This document shows positions 7,855 through 18,246 of a stretch of 36,823 nt of DNA, one piece after another. The first letter of the stretch is position 1, and every line of letters begins with the position of its first letter. The notes beneath the pieces are model-generated. The model ran no database searches. It was not told the origin of the DNA and saw only the letters and a program-made list of their open reading frames with translations. Both the position numbers and the translations under genes were made by a program. Source of the stretch: Anaerolineales bacterium (lineage in GTDB: Bacteria; Chloroflexota; Anaerolineae; Anaerolineales; DRMV01). Where the stretch lies: positions 1 to 36,823 of the forward strand of contig JALWJZ010000096.1 in the NCBI GenBank assembly GCA_026996855.1, written 5' to 3'.

Positions 7855-9282
7855 ATGCGTTTGCGTTTTGTCTTGCTTGGCCTTGGCATGGTGTGGGTCC
7901 TGGCTGCCTGTCAGATGATGAAGCCAGGGTCGGGCCAACAACCCGTTTCGCCGCCGCCACCTCAAGAGGTGTACCTCAGCCCTGAAGCGACGGTTACGAT
8001 GCCCACGGTCGTCGGCACCGAGGCGCCCCACCTGACCCTGACCGTGACCGAGGCCGCCGCATCCGAAGGTACCGTGGCTCCTCCTACCGCGACAGCGGAA
8101 GCCACACCCACGGCGGCGCCTACGATTATGCCCACGTTGACCTCCATACCGCCCACGGCTACGGCAGCGGCCCCCTTACCTACCTCCGTGCCCCCTACGG
8201 CAACCACGGGCATCATCCAGGGTCGGGTGTGGGAAGACGCATGCACCCTGACCGAGGAAGGCCGGCCCGGTCCCAATTGCTGGGCTTACGAAGACCAGAC
8301 CTATGTGGGCAACGGCCTGTACGACGAAGGGGAGCGCCGGGTGGCCGGGGTGGTGGTGAGTCTGGCCCGGGGGGCCTGCCCGGGTGAGGCGGCCTCCACC
8401 ACCATCATGGTCACCGACGCGGAGGGCCGTTTTGCCTTTACCGGGCTTGAGCCGGGGACGTATTGCGTGTTCATCACGCCGGATACCACCAACCCCCTGT
8501 TCCGGGATGCCGTCTGGACCCAACCGGAACTCACGGAGCAGAACCCGGCGTTTACCGTGAACCTGGCGGCCGGGCAGACCTATAGCGTGGATTTCGCCTT
8601 CAGCAAGAAGGTGGGCCTGGGCACACCCACGCCGGAGCCTTCGCCTTCCCCCACCGTGACCCCGACGCCCACGCCGCAGATGGCCACCAACCCTCACCAG
8701 TTGGGTGAACCGGACTTCCGCGATGACATGCACGTACCCGGCAAGTACTGGTACCTGTGGAAGAACAACTACGCCGAATTCACAGGGCAGTACGACTACC
8801 TGATCATGCGCATCATCAAGCAGTCGGCCTCCAGTTATTGGGTGCGCAACACCCTGCCGCCGCTGAAGGACGCCTATGTCGAGGCTGCGTTCATCACCGG
8901 GGCCAATTGCCTCCATAAGGACCGGTACGGCCTGGTAGTGCGGGCGCCCAACCGGTACGAAGGTGTGTGGTTCATGGTTTCCTGCGATGGCATGTTCAAG
9001 ATTTTCCAGTGGAACGGCGGCCTCAAGGTGTTGAAGGAGTGGGAGTACGCCTATCCCATCCACACCGGCCCGCGACAGGTGAACCGGGTGGGGGTGTGGA
9101 TGGAGGGGGACACCCTGACCCTGTACATCAACCGTTCCAAGGTGGCCGAGGTGAAGGTGGACGAACCTTTCACGAAAGCGGGTCTGTTTGGGCTGGCCAT
9201 CGGTGCGGAAGGGGAGGAACCGTTGGAAATCAAGGTGGATTGGTTCCAGTATTGGATGCTTCCCAAGGAGGCCCAACCCTGA
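7855..9282 (+). CDS. Lipoprotein with Thr/Pro-rich linkers, an SdrD B-like domain and a C-terminal jelly-roll-like domain
   Basis: This is a 475-residue predicted surface lipoprotein: MRLRFVLLGLGMVWVLAAC gives a lipobox with Cys at residue 19. A low-complexity Thr/Ala/Pro stretch follows to about residue 115. Next comes a domain resembling SdrD B-like/prealbumin-like modules (GIIQGRVWEDACTLTEEG...RVAGVVVSLARG...DAEGRFAFTGLEPGTYCVF) to about 245, then a TPEPSPSPTVTPTPTP linker. The last 180 residues (from DDMHVPGKYWYLW) look like a DUF1080/concanavalin-type beta-sandwich often linked to carbohydrate binding, though no catalytic residues could be assigned. The ATG at 7855 is preferred over 7849 because GGGAGG is then 8 bases away. 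It is a single gene ending at a bidirectional terminator. Ligand unknown. Confidence 0.82.
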   Translation: MRLRFVLLGLGMVWVLAACQMMKPGSGQQPVSPPPPQEVYLSPEATVTMPTVVGTEAPHLTLTVTEAAASEGTVAPPTATAEATPTAAPTIMPTLTSIPPTATAAAPLPTSVPPTATTGIIQGRVWEDACTLTEEGRPGPNCWAYEDQTYVGNGLYDEGERRVAGVVVSLARGACPGEAASTTIMVTDAEGRFAFTGLEPGTYCVFITPDTTNPLFRDAVWTQPELTEQNPAFTVNLAAGQTYSVDFAFSKKVGLGTPTPEPSPSPTVTPTPTPQMATNPHQLGEPDFRDDMHVPGKYWYLWKNNYAEFTGQYDYLIMRIIKQSASSYWVRNTLPPLKDAYVEAAFITGANCLHKDRYGLVVRAPNRYEGVWFMVSCDGMFKIFQWNGGLKVLKEWEYAYPIHTGPRQVNRVGVWMEGDTLTLYINRSKVAEVKVDEPFTKAGLFGLAIGAEGEEPLEIKVDWFQYWMLPKEAQP

Positions 9283-9301
9283 AGGGCGAAAGTGCGAAAA
9301 G

Positions 9302-9338
9302 AAAAAAGCCGAGCGGTGCATGACCGCTCGGCTTTTTT
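9302..9338. terminator. Bidirectional terminator between the lipoprotein gene and dnaK
   Basis: AGCCGAGCGGT and ACCGCTCGGCT form an 11-bp stem with a 5-base loop. It has six T on the right for the plus-strand lipoprotein gene and six A on the left, serving the convergent dnaK transcript. Confidence 0.92.
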
Positions 9339-9359
9339 CGTGCGAGGAGGGGAGGAGGC

Positions 9360-11279
<1,920 letters not shown>

Positions 11280-11408
11280 GTTTTCACCTCCTAAGACAAT
11301 AGCTTCCGGGTGGGTTCGGGGAACGCTTCGGGTTTCCCCAATTTTCTGGCCTTTAGCATAACAGGCCTTTGCAAGAAGCACGTTAACATTTGCCCATCTT
11401 TTGGAAAC

Positions 11409-11444
11409 GAAAAACACCCGGGCTTTCCATCCCCGGGTGTTTTG
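11409..11444 (-). terminator. Terminator of tRNA-Lys
   Basis: On the minus strand, ACACCCGGG and CCCGGGTGT form a perfect 9-bp stem followed by further T residues and CG. It begins immediately after the CCA end of the tRNA gene. Confidence 0.85.
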
Positions 11445-11519
11445 GTGGGCCGTGCAGGACTCGAACCTGCAACCCGCGGATTAAGAGTCCGCTGCTCTGC
11501 CAAATTGAGCTAACGGCCC
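11443..11519 (-). tRNA. tRNA-Lys (anticodon CTT)
   Basis: On the minus strand the acceptor stem GGGCCGT pairs with ACGGCCC, followed by discriminator A and an encoded CCA. The anticodon arm GCGGA-CTCTTAA-TCCGC gives anticodon CTT (Lys, AAG codons). The T arm GCAGG-TTCGAGT-CCTGC is canonical, and the D arm contains TTAGCTCAATTTGGCAGAGCA. It lies between its own promoter and terminator, upstream of dnaK on the same strand. Confidence 0.97.
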
Positions 11520-11533
11520 ACAGGGCACTTGCC

Positions 11534-11561
11534 ATTATATGCGTTCCTGCGGGTTTGTCAA
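11534..11561 (-). promoter_or_regulatory. Promoter of tRNA-Lys
   Basis: Minus-strand TTGACA (11556-11561) and TATAAT (11534-11539) both match the sigma-70 consensus perfectly and are 16 bases apart. The expected start is about 10 bases before the mature tRNA end. Confidence 0.88.
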
Positions 11562-11580
11562 CGTTTTTGATGTGCGGCGG

Positions 11581-11627
11581 AAAAAAACAAAAACCCGTTG
11601 GCAACGGCATCGCCCGGCCAACGGGTT
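11581..11627 (-). terminator. Terminator of the liv operon
   Basis: Minus-strand AACCCGTTGGC and GCCAACGGGTT form an 11-bp stem with a 14-base loop, followed by TTTG and a run of seven T. It lies 27 bases after the livF stop codon. Confidence 0.92.
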
Positions 11628-11653
11628 CCTTTCCGGCAAAGGTAGGAGGGCCG

Positions 11654-12364
11654 TCAGATGCCCAGGTAGGCCTCCCGCACGTGGGGGTTTCGGGCCACCT
11701 CTTTGGAGGGGCCTTCCAGTTCTACCCGGCCCTCGGCCAGCACGTAGGCGTAGTCCGCGATGGAGAGGGCCATGTGCACGTTTTGCTCCACCAGCAACAC
11801 GGTGATGCCGGCTTCCCGCAGTTTGCGCAGGCTTTCGTACAGTTCCAGCACCAACACGGGGGCCAGGCCCAGGGACATCTCGTCAATCATGAGCACCTTG
11901 GGCGCGCCCATGAGGCCCCGGGCCACCGCGAGCATCTGGCGTTCGCCGCCGCTCATGGTGCCGGCCTTTTGGTGGAGCCGCTCCTTGAGGCGGGGGAACA
12001 TGTCGAAGACCAGTTCCAGGTTTTCCTGGAATTTCTCCCGGGCGCGCGGGGGCGTGGCGCCCATTTCCAGGTTCTCCAGCACCGTCATGTGGGTGAAGAG
12101 TTGCCGGCCTTCGGGCACCAGAATCAAGCCCATGTTGGCCTTCCGGTGCGGGGGAAGGCGGGTGACGTCCTCGCCCTCGAAGAAAATCTTGCCCTGCCAG
12201 GGTTTGAGCAGCCCCACGATGGTGCGGAGCAGGGTGGTCTTGCCCGCGCCGTTGGCGCCCACCAGCGCGGTCACCTGGCCGGGTTCCAGGCGCAGGCTGA
12301 CATCCCACAGTACCTGCACCTCGCCGTAACCCGTGGAGACGTTTTGCACTTCCAGAATGGCCAT
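11654..12364 (-). CDS. livF: Branched-chain amino-acid ABC transporter ATP-binding protein LivF
   Basis: This 236-residue ATPase is one of the two nucleotide-binding subunits of the liv importer. It shows VSTGYGEVQVLWDVSL, Walker A GANGAGKTT near residue 38, the LivF-specific LVPEGRQLFTHMTVLENL, signature MSGGERQ and Walker B VLMIDEMSLGLAP, with HAL-type VLLVEQNVHMAL after it. The ATG at 12364 starts one base after the livG stop and has GGAGGAG upstream, so translation is probably coupled; the ORF-track start at 12382 is inside livG. It is the last gene of the operon, ending at a strong terminator. Confidence 0.95.
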   Translation of the reverse strand: MAILEVQNVSTGYGEVQVLWDVSLRLEPGQVTALVGANGAGKTTLLRTIVGLLKPWQGKIFFEGEDVTRLPPHRKANMGLILVPEGRQLFTHMTVLENLEMGATPPRAREKFQENLELVFDMFPRLKERLHQKAGTMSGGERQMLAVARGLMGAPKVLMIDEMSLGLAPVLVLELYESLRKLREAGITVLLVEQNVHMALSIADYAYVLAEGRVELEGPSKEVARNPHVREAYLGI

Positions 12365-12365
12365 G

Positions 12366-13118
12366 TCACTCCTCCAGGGCAAAGCGCTGGGCCAGTTTGG
12401 GGTCGCCCAGATAGGCCCGGATGACCTCTTCGTTTTGGGCGATTTCTTCGGGCGTGCCCTCGGCGATGAGTTCGCCGAAGTTGAGGACCAGAATGCGGTC
12501 CGAAAGGTTCATGATGGCCCGCATCACGTGCTCGATCATCAAAATGGTGATGCCCCGCTCCCGAATGCGGCGGATGGTCTCCACCATTTCGTCCACTTCC
12601 GTGGGGTTGAGGCCGGCCAGCACCTCGTCCAACAGGAGCAATCGGGGCTGGGCAGCCAGCGCGCGGGCCAGTTCCAGCCGCTTTTTCTGGGCCACGTTCA
12701 GGCTCCCGGCCAGTTGGTCGGCCCGTGGGGCCAGCCCGAGGAATTCCAGCACCTCGTCCGCAATTTTCGCGGCCTGGCGCAGGGGCATTTGCTTTTCGCC
12801 GAAGGCCGCGCCCACCATCACGTTCTCCCGCACGGTGAGTTCGGCCAGGGGCCGCACAATCTGAAAGGTGCGGGCCATGCCCATGTGAGCCAGGCGCCAG
12901 GGCCGCCAGCCGGTGATGTCGGTATCCCGGAAGAAGATGCGGCCCTCCTCCGGCCGGTAGATGCCGTTGATGCAGTTGAACAGGGTGGTTTTGCCCGCGC
13001 CGTTGGGGCCGATGAGGCCCAGGATTTCCCCTTCGTACAGTTCAAAGGAGACCTGGTTGACGGCCACCAGGCCGCCGAAGCGTTTCACCACGTTTTCGGT
13101 GCGCAGGAGCACGTTCAT
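12366..13118 (-). CDS. livG: Branched-chain amino-acid ABC transporter ATP-binding protein LivG
   Basis: This 250-residue ATPase pairs with LivF. It begins MNVLLRTENVVKRFGGLVAV; Walker A is GPNGAGKTT near residue 39, followed by ARTFQIVRPLAELTVRENVMVG and Walker B LLLLDEVLAGLNP. The signature region reads SLNVAQKKRLELARAL instead of LSGGQ. LivG proteins often vary here, but this is further from the consensus than LivF. The ATG at 13118 overlaps the livM stop in an ATGA arrangement and has GGAGG upstream; the longer ORF-track version (to 13271) is the antisense-free extension into livM. Confidence 0.94.
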   Translation of the reverse strand: MNVLLRTENVVKRFGGLVAVNQVSFELYEGEILGLIGPNGAGKTTLFNCINGIYRPEEGRIFFRDTDITGWRPWRLAHMGMARTFQIVRPLAELTVRENVMVGAAFGEKQMPLRQAAKIADEVLEFLGLAPRADQLAGSLNVAQKKRLELARALAAQPRLLLLDEVLAGLNPTEVDEMVETIRRIRERGITILMIEHVMRAIMNLSDRILVLNFGELIAEGTPEEIAQNEEVIRAYLGDPKLAQRFALEE

Positions 13119-14080
13119 AACAGGAACCTCCGGGTCGCGGGGAACCGGCGACGCAGCCAGCCCACCAACCCCGCGGGGATGAACAGCACGATGAGCAACA
13201 ACAGCGCGCCGGCCACGGCCAACTGGATGTTCTTCAGAAGGGGATTGGTCAGCAAGAAAACCCGCATCCACTGGTAGCCGATGCCTCCCACCAGGGGACC
13301 GATGACCGTACCCTGTCCGCCCAGCATCACCATGACGATGGACTCGATGGACACGTGTAGGGGAAAGGCGTCGTGGGGTTCGATGGAGGCGTTGCGGAAG
13401 AAGAAAATCGCGCCCACCAGGCCGGGGAAGAACGCGGACAGGGTGAAGGCCCAGGTTTTGAAGCGGGCGGTGCGCACGCCCATGACCTCGGCCGCGTCTT
13501 CATCTTCCCGAATGGAGAGCAGGCCCAGGCCGAACTTGGAGGTGCGAATCCAGTAAGTGACCAGCACCAACAAAATGGCAATGGCGAAGAGCCAGTAGTA
13601 CGTCATCCATAGCACGGCTTTGGGTCCGCCGTAGGCTTTGTACACCGCGAAGTTCATGGTCAACCCGGTGGGGCCGCCGAAGGGCTGGAAATTGTAAATG
13701 AAAGCCTTCATGGCTTCGTTCACACCGATGGTCACCAGCGCGAAGTACGCGCCCCGCAGGCGCAGGATGCCCGCGCCGATGAGGTAGGCCAGCAAGGCCG
13801 CGGCCACGCCACCCATGAGCATGGCCGCCCAGAAGGGCCAGCCCTTCACCGCCACCAGGTAAAAGGCCACGTATCCGCCCAGGCCGTAGAAGACCACATG
13901 ACCGAAACTGACGTACCCGGTGAAGCCGAGGATGATGTTCAAACTCGCGGCCAGGGCCACGGCCCGGAGCAAGGTAAACGCGGTTTCCCGGTGCAGGTCC
14001 TTTTGGGTGACCAGGGGGAACAACCCCACGGCCAGCACCACCAAAAGGGGCAATAGGAAAGACCACACGGAACGTTTCAT
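13115..14080 (-). CDS. livM: Branched-chain amino-acid ABC transporter permease LivM
   Basis: This 321-residue inner-membrane permease has an N-terminal helix (VWSFLLPLLVVLAVGLFPLV). It then shows the conserved FTLLRAVALAASLNIILGFTGYVSFGH segment of LivM, and several further hydrophobic helices follow. The ATPase-contact loop near residue 195 reads SIREDEDAAEVMGV, the LivM form of the EAA motif. It forms the channel with LivH. The ATG at 14080 has GGAGAAGG upstream and lies 21 bases after livH; its stop overlaps the livG start. Confidence 0.95.
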   Translation of the reverse strand: MKRSVWSFLLPLLVVLAVGLFPLVTQKDLHRETAFTLLRAVALAASLNIILGFTGYVSFGHVVFYGLGGYVAFYLVAVKGWPFWAAMLMGGVAAALLAYLIGAGILRLRGAYFALVTIGVNEAMKAFIYNFQPFGGPTGLTMNFAVYKAYGGPKAVLWMTYYWLFAIAILLVLVTYWIRTSKFGLGLLSIREDEDAAEVMGVRTARFKTWAFTLSAFFPGLVGAIFFFRNASIEPHDAFPLHVSIESIVMVMLGGQGTVIGPLVGGIGYQWMRVFLLTNPLLKNIQLAVAGALLLLIVLFIPAGLVGWLRRRFPATRRFLL

Positions 14081-14101
14081 AGCGCCTTCTCCACCGTGAA
14101 A

Positions 14102-14968
14102 TCACGAAGCCCGTCCGCCGAAGAGGCCCGTGGGCCGAACGAGCAGAATCAAAACGAAGAGCACGAACTCCACCACCAGCACCCAGGTGGTGGGCAGAAA
14201 CACGGGCACCAGGCCCTCGATGAGCCCGATGATGATGCCACCTACCAGGGCGCCCATGGGGTTGCCCAGCCCACCCAGTACGCTGATGACGAAACTCTTG
14301 AGTTCGTACTTGCCCCCTTCCAGGATGGTGAAGGGGAAGAGGGTGGCAATCAGCCCGCCGGAGAACATGGCCAGCATGGTGCCCAGGCCGAAACTGAAGG
14401 CCAGCACCTTGTTGGAAGGAATGCCCACCAGTTCGGCCGCGTCCCGGTTGTCCGTGACCGCGCGAATGAATTTGCCCCAGCGGGTGTACTGCATGAAGAA
14501 ATACAACGCCACCGCGGCCAGCAAAGCGGCCACCGCGGCCACGATGCGGGCCACGGGTATGGTGGCCGGGCCCAGGGTGATGCTCCCCAGGCTGAACTCG
14601 ATGTTGCGGGGCGACGCGGTGAACACCGCGGTGCCGATGCCGATGATCATCATGTTGACGGAATAGGTGGCCAGCAGGCTGGAGAGGTGGGGCTGGCCGA
14701 TGACCCGTTGCACCGCGATGGCGTAAATGAGGATGCCCAGCAGCAATCCCGTCACCGCGGAAAGGCCCACGCCCGCGTAGGGATGCAGGCCCAGCAGGGT
14801 GGCTGCAAAGTACACCGTGAACATACCCAGGGCAATGACCGGCCCGTGGGCCAGGTTGATGACCTCCATGACGCCGAAAATCAAGGTCAGGCCAATGGCG
14901 GCGATGCCAAAGACGAAGCCCAGGAGCAGGCCGTCGATTAACGATGCCATGAGGAAACCCATGTCCAT
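14102..14968 (-). CDS. livH: Branched-chain amino-acid ABC transporter permease LivH
   Basis: This 288-residue membrane permease starts MDMGFLMASLIDGLLLGFVFG and continues with IGLTLIFGVMEVINLAHG, the LivH hallmark. The ATPase-contact loop RAVTDNRDAAELVGIPSNKV lies near residue 170. The ATG at 14968 has GAGGAGG 9 bases upstream and is preferred over the second ATG six bases later. It is preceded on the minus strand by the livK gene, its terminator, and a striking palindrome 26 bases before the start codon, so permease expression may be set separately from that of the binding protein. Confidence 0.95.
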   Translation of the reverse strand: MDMGFLMASLIDGLLLGFVFGIAAIGLTLIFGVMEVINLAHGPVIALGMFTVYFAATLLGLHPYAGVGLSAVTGLLLGILIYAIAVQRVIGQPHLSSLLATYSVNMMIIGIGTAVFTASPRNIEFSLGSITLGPATIPVARIVAAVAALLAAVALYFFMQYTRWGKFIRAVTDNRDAAELVGIPSNKVLAFSFGLGTMLAMFSGGLIATLFPFTILEGGKYELKSFVISVLGGLGNPMGALVGGIIIGLIEGLVPVFLPTTWVLVVEFVLFVLILLVRPTGLFGGRAS

Positions 14969-14993
14969 ACGGGGAAACCTCCTCGGGTAGGCT

Positions 14994-15017
14994 CCGAAAA
15001 GGCCCGGGCCTTTTCGG
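14994..15017. repeat. 24-bp perfect palindrome upstream of livH
   Basis: CCGAAAAGGCCC is followed immediately by its exact reverse complement. It lies between the livK terminator and the livH Shine-Dalgarno. On the minus strand it could be an operator for a dimeric regulator or a leader hairpin; no T-run follows, so a terminator is unlikely. Confidence 0.6.
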
Positions 15018-15121
15018 TGTTCGAGTTTGGTGCGTTATGTGCTTTTCCAAAGCCGACGATTCGGCCGGGATTGAACCATCAAGCAGGCGTTTGCGGAGTT
15101 CGGATGCCTTTTCGAGGGCAG

Positions 15122-15156
15122 AAAAGGGGGATGGAACCCATGCGGTTCCATCCCCC
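15122..15156 (-). terminator. Terminator/attenuator between livK and livH
   Basis: Minus-strand GGGGGATGGAACC and GGTTCCATCCCCC form a 13-bp perfect stem with a 5-base loop and are followed by TTTTCT. As in the aap-type operon, it directly follows the binding-protein gene, so only part of the transcripts would continue into the permease genes. Confidence 0.9.
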
Positions 15157-15165
15157 TTGGGCTCA

Positions 15166-16479
15166 TTAGCGGGGCAGCGGGTAAATCAGTTCCGCGGTGG
15201 CGCCTTCTTTCGGCCATACCACCTCTTTCACCAGTTGGCCGTCCTTCTTCTGCCACTGGATGTACACCATCTCGTGGCCGATTTGCAAGCCGTGGGCCTC
15301 TTCGCTGGTGTCGAACTTGATGTGGCCGAAGAAGGTGAGCACGTCGGTGGCCTCCAGCGCAGCCTTCACCTTCTTGGGATCCACGGAATCGGCCTTCTTG
15401 ATGGCGTATTCCAGGATGACGCCCGCGGCGTAGCCGCCCGCGGAGTGGTAGGAGGGTTCTTCGTTGTACGCCGCCTCATAGGCCTTGATGAATTCCTCGT
15501 TGGAAGGCCCGTACCATTCGATGCCCAGTTCCTTGGCGGCTTCGGGGGTGAATTTAACCTGGGGTTCCCACTGGCTGGGCCCGATGATGCCGTAGGCCGC
15601 GTCGCCCAGTTCCGCGAAATCCGGCTCCGGCGGTGCCACCAGCAGCACCACGGCCTTCACCGGGGCCTTCTTCTCGTACAACTGGCGGGCAAAGGTGGAG
15701 CCATCCTGGAAGTGGCCGCCACCCAGCACGGCTTCGGCACCGGATTCCACGATCTTGTTGATGAAGGGGCCGAAGTCGGTGGTGTCCGCGGGGTAGCCCT
15801 CGAAGAGCACCACCTCATAGCCCTGCTCTTCCGCGTAGGCCTTGGCGGCTTTCACCACCGCAGTGGCGAACTTGGCCTGCTCGTACACGAAGGCCACCTT
15901 CTTCAGGTTGGGGTCGGCCTCCTTGAGCATGTCGATGGCGCCCGTCAGGTAGCGGCTGGCCGGGGTGTAAATCTGGAAAACGTGCATGTACCCCTGCTTG
16001 TAGATGGAGTCCGACGCGGCGCCGGTGGTAATCATCACCTTTTCGTACTGCTCGGCGATGACGGCGGAAGCCGCGGTCAGGCCGCTGGAGTAGGGGCTGA
16101 TGAGGAAGTCCGCATTGTCTTCGGTGATGAGTTTGGTGTAGAGTTCCTGCACCCGGTCCTTGCTGGATTCGTCGTCATAGGAGGCTTCCTTGAACTTGAC
16201 CACGGTGCCGTCGCTCAGTTTGATGCCGCCCGCTTCGTTGACCTGCTTCATCCACAGGCGCAGGCCTTTGGCCTGGCGGCCCGAGGACACGTTCAGTTTG
16301 CCCGTCTTGGATTCGGTGAAGCCGATGGTGAGCACGATTTCCTGGGCCTCGGCCTGGGCTTGGGTTTCTCCGGCCGGGGCTTCTTCGGCAGCCGGCGCGG
16401 TGGGTTCGGCCTTCTTGCAACCCACCAGCAATCCCAGCGCCAAAGCCAACACCAGGGCCATCCAGAACAGTCGTTTCAT
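15166..16479 (-). CDS. livK: Branched-chain amino-acid ABC transporter substrate-binding lipoprotein
   Basis: This 437-residue extracytoplasmic receptor belongs to the type 1 periplasmic-binding fold. The signal MKRLFWMALVLALALGLLVGC ends in a lipobox with Cys at residue 21, followed by an Ala/Pro/Glu linker. The binding domains run from about residue 47 (IVLTIGFTESKTGKLNVSSGRQAKG) through SYDDESSKDRVQELYTKLITED, PYSSGLTAASAVIAEQY and ADTTDFGPFINKIVESGAEAV. The ATG at 16479 with GGAGGTG upstream is preferred to the ORF-track start at 16557, which would precede the signal peptide. It is the first gene of the liv operon. The natural ligand may be a branched-chain or another amino acid, amide or urea-like compound; the sequence alone does not decide. 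Confidence 0.92.
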   Translation of the reverse strand: MKRLFWMALVLALALGLLVGCKKAEPTAPAAEEAPAGETQAQAEAQEIVLTIGFTESKTGKLNVSSGRQAKGLRLWMKQVNEAGGIKLSDGTVVKFKEASYDDESSKDRVQELYTKLITEDNADFLISPYSSGLTAASAVIAEQYEKVMITTGAASDSIYKQGYMHVFQIYTPASRYLTGAIDMLKEADPNLKKVAFVYEQAKFATAVVKAAKAYAEEQGYEVVLFEGYPADTTDFGPFINKIVESGAEAVLGGGHFQDGSTFARQLYEKKAPVKAVVLLVAPPEPDFAELGDAAYGIIGPSQWEPQVKFTPEAAKELGIEWYGPSNEEFIKAYEAAYNEEPSYHSAGGYAAGVILEYAIKKADSVDPKKVKAALEATDVLTFFGHIKFDTSEEAHGLQIGHEMVYIQWQKKDGQLVKEVVWPKEGATAELIYPLPR

Positions 16480-16587
16480 AGCGCACCTCCACAGAGCTGT
16501 TTTGCTCTTATTAACTGGAACACAGCGGGCAAGAAAAAGTTGCTCGATTGGCAGCATAGCGGTACGAAATGGAAGGCCTTTGACTTC

Positions 16588-16593
16588 ATTATA
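16588..16593 (-). promoter_or_regulatory. Candidate -10 element for livK
   Basis: A perfect TATAAT lies on the minus strand 109 bases before the livK start, but no good -35 is found 16-19 bases upstream. Elsewhere in the 371-base gap 16480-16850 I see only a possible TATACT -10 (16809-16814) for the divergent peptidase gene, again without a clear -35. Confidence 0.4.
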
Positions 16594-16850
16594 AAAGCGA
16601 ATATGCGCGCTGGCTCACAGTGCGAGGGCGAACAACGTAATTTCGTGACTTTCGTCCTATTACTTTTATCGTAAAGTTTTCGGCGCTTGGAAAACGGCCT
16701 GCGTCGTTTGGAAGGTGGTGGCGTTGCCGACCAAGGTGGGCGTACGCGGGATTGAGGCCAAAGCAGCGCCCAGGCCCCACACGCCAACGTTCGCCCATTC
16801 GATTCGATTATACTTTCCCATACATGCCACATGCTTGAGGAGGAAGTCTC

Positions 16851-18239
16851 ATGGACACCAGGGCTTTGGATGCGTACATTCGCGACCATTTGGACGAGGC
16901 TATTGCCCAATTGCAGGATTATGCCCGCATTCCCAGTGTGTTCCACGACGTGGACGCATTGCACCGCACCGCGGATTGGGTGGCCGAGGCCTTTCGCCGT
17001 CGTGGTTTCGACGTGGTGGTGTATTCGCATCCTTCGGGCATCACGCCCGTGGTGTGGGCCGAGCGGCAGGGCCGACGCAGCGACCGGGTACTGTTGATTT
17101 ACAACCACTACGACGTGCAACCCCCCGACCCGCTGGACGAGTGGGAGACCCCGCCCTTCGAGCCTACCCGTCGGGGCAATTTCCTCTACGGACGCGGGGT
17201 GAGCGACGACAAGGGCCACCTCATCAGCCGGTTGCTCGCGGTGGATGCCTGGCTGGCCGTTCACGGGGAACTGCCCTGCACCGTGCGTTTCGTGGTGGAG
17301 GGCGAAGAAGAAGGCCGTAAGAGCGAGACCCTGCAGGCCATGATGGACGAGCACCCTGAGCGTTTCCAGGCGGATGGGTGCATTTGGGAGTTCGGCGGCG
17401 TGGGCAAGGACGACGTCCCCCTGCAACATTTGGGGATGCGGGGGATTGCGTATTTCGAACTGGAAGTGAAAGCCCTGAAGCGAGACGTGCATTCGGGTAT
17501 TGGCGGTTCCTTCCTCCCCAACGCGGCCTGGCGCCTGGTGTGGGCGTTGAACAGCATCAAGACCCCCGACGAGCGGGTGCACATCCCCGGTTTTTACGAC
17601 GACGTGCAGCCGCCCACGGAACGCGACCTGGAACTTTTGAGCCAGATGCTCGACCGCTTGCAGGATTTCGAGGAACTGTTGGAGCCGGGCCAGACTTTCT
17701 TGAAAGGGGAAACCGACCCTCTGACCCTGTACCGCATGGCCGTGTTCGAGCCTTCCTGCACCATCACCGGGCTGACCGCGGGCTACCAAGGGCCCGGGGC
17801 CAAAACCGTGCTCCCGGCCCGGGCCCGGGCCAAACTGGAGTTTCGCCTGGTCCCCTGGCAAAAACCCGAGGACATCGCGGCGAAACTGGTCCGCCACTTG
17901 CAGGCCCAGGGCTTTGGCGACGTGCAGGTCCGCTTCCTGGGTGGCCTGCACCCTATGAAGATGGACCCGGACCATCCCTTCGTGGACCTGGTAGTGGAGA
18001 CGGCCCGGGACGTGTATGGCCGGCCCATGGTCAAAGTGCCCATGGTGGGGCCCTCGGGCCCGGCCTATATGTTCGTGCATAAGTTGGGCCTGCCCACGGC
18101 CACCGCGGGCATCGCCTACCCCGGTTCCCGCATCCACGCGCCCAACGAGAACATCCGCATCGATCTTTTCGAGAAGGGTGCGCGCCACATGGCCCGCATC
18201 TTCCACGCGATGACCGAATACACGCCGCCGGTAGGATGA
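16851..18239 (+). CDS. M20 family metallopeptidase (dipeptidase/carboxypeptidase-like)
   Basis: This 462-residue cytoplasmic zinc peptidase is of the ArgE/DapE/CNDP-like M20 family. The metal site is visible: YNHYDVQPPDP (His86, catalytic Asp88), GRGVSDDKGH (bridging Asp119), and VVEGEEEG (catalytic Glu about 152 and ligand Glu about 153). A late His in GSRIHAPNE completes the site. The lid/dimerisation domain starts around residue 205 (FELEVKALKRDVHSGIGGSFLPNA). Length and order are normal for the family. The ATG has GAGGAGG 8 bases upstream. It probably cleaves small peptides, which suits the two amino-acid importers nearby, but the precise substrate is unknown. It converges with the next gene, only 7 bases between stop codons and no terminator seen. 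Confidence 0.92.
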   Translation: MDTRALDAYIRDHLDEAIAQLQDYARIPSVFHDVDALHRTADWVAEAFRRRGFDVVVYSHPSGITPVVWAERQGRRSDRVLLIYNHYDVQPPDPLDEWETPPFEPTRRGNFLYGRGVSDDKGHLISRLLAVDAWLAVHGELPCTVRFVVEGEEEGRKSETLQAMMDEHPERFQADGCIWEFGGVGKDDVPLQHLGMRGIAYFELEVKALKRDVHSGIGGSFLPNAAWRLVWALNSIKTPDERVHIPGFYDDVQPPTERDLELLSQMLDRLQDFEELLEPGQTFLKGETDPLTLYRMAVFEPSCTITGLTAGYQGPGAKTVLPARARAKLEFRLVPWQKPEDIAAKLVRHLQAQGFGDVQVRFLGGLHPMKMDPDHPFVDLVVETARDVYGRPMVKVPMVGPSGPAYMFVHKLGLPTATAGIAYPGSRIHAPNENIRIDLFEKGARHMARIFHAMTEYTPPVG

Positions 18240-18246
18240 CGCGTTT

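Noticed and set aside
7413-7889. 158-aa minus-strand ORF upstream of the lipoprotein gene
   Set aside because: It crosses the aap terminator and the inverted repeat, and its sequence has no protein-like features.
11280-11400. CIRCE element or sigma-32-type promoter before dnaK
   Set aside because: I looked for TTAGCACTC-type repeats and for -35/-10 pairs; only a TATGCT without a properly spaced -35 was found.
14994-15017. Palindrome as an intrinsic terminator of livK
   Set aside because: A much better terminator with a T-run lies at 15122-15156 directly after livK, and the palindrome has no T-run on the minus strand.
13500-15050. 516-aa minus-strand ORF overlapping livM and livH
   Set aside because: It is in another frame on the same strand as two clear permease genes; His/Arg/Gly-rich shadow.
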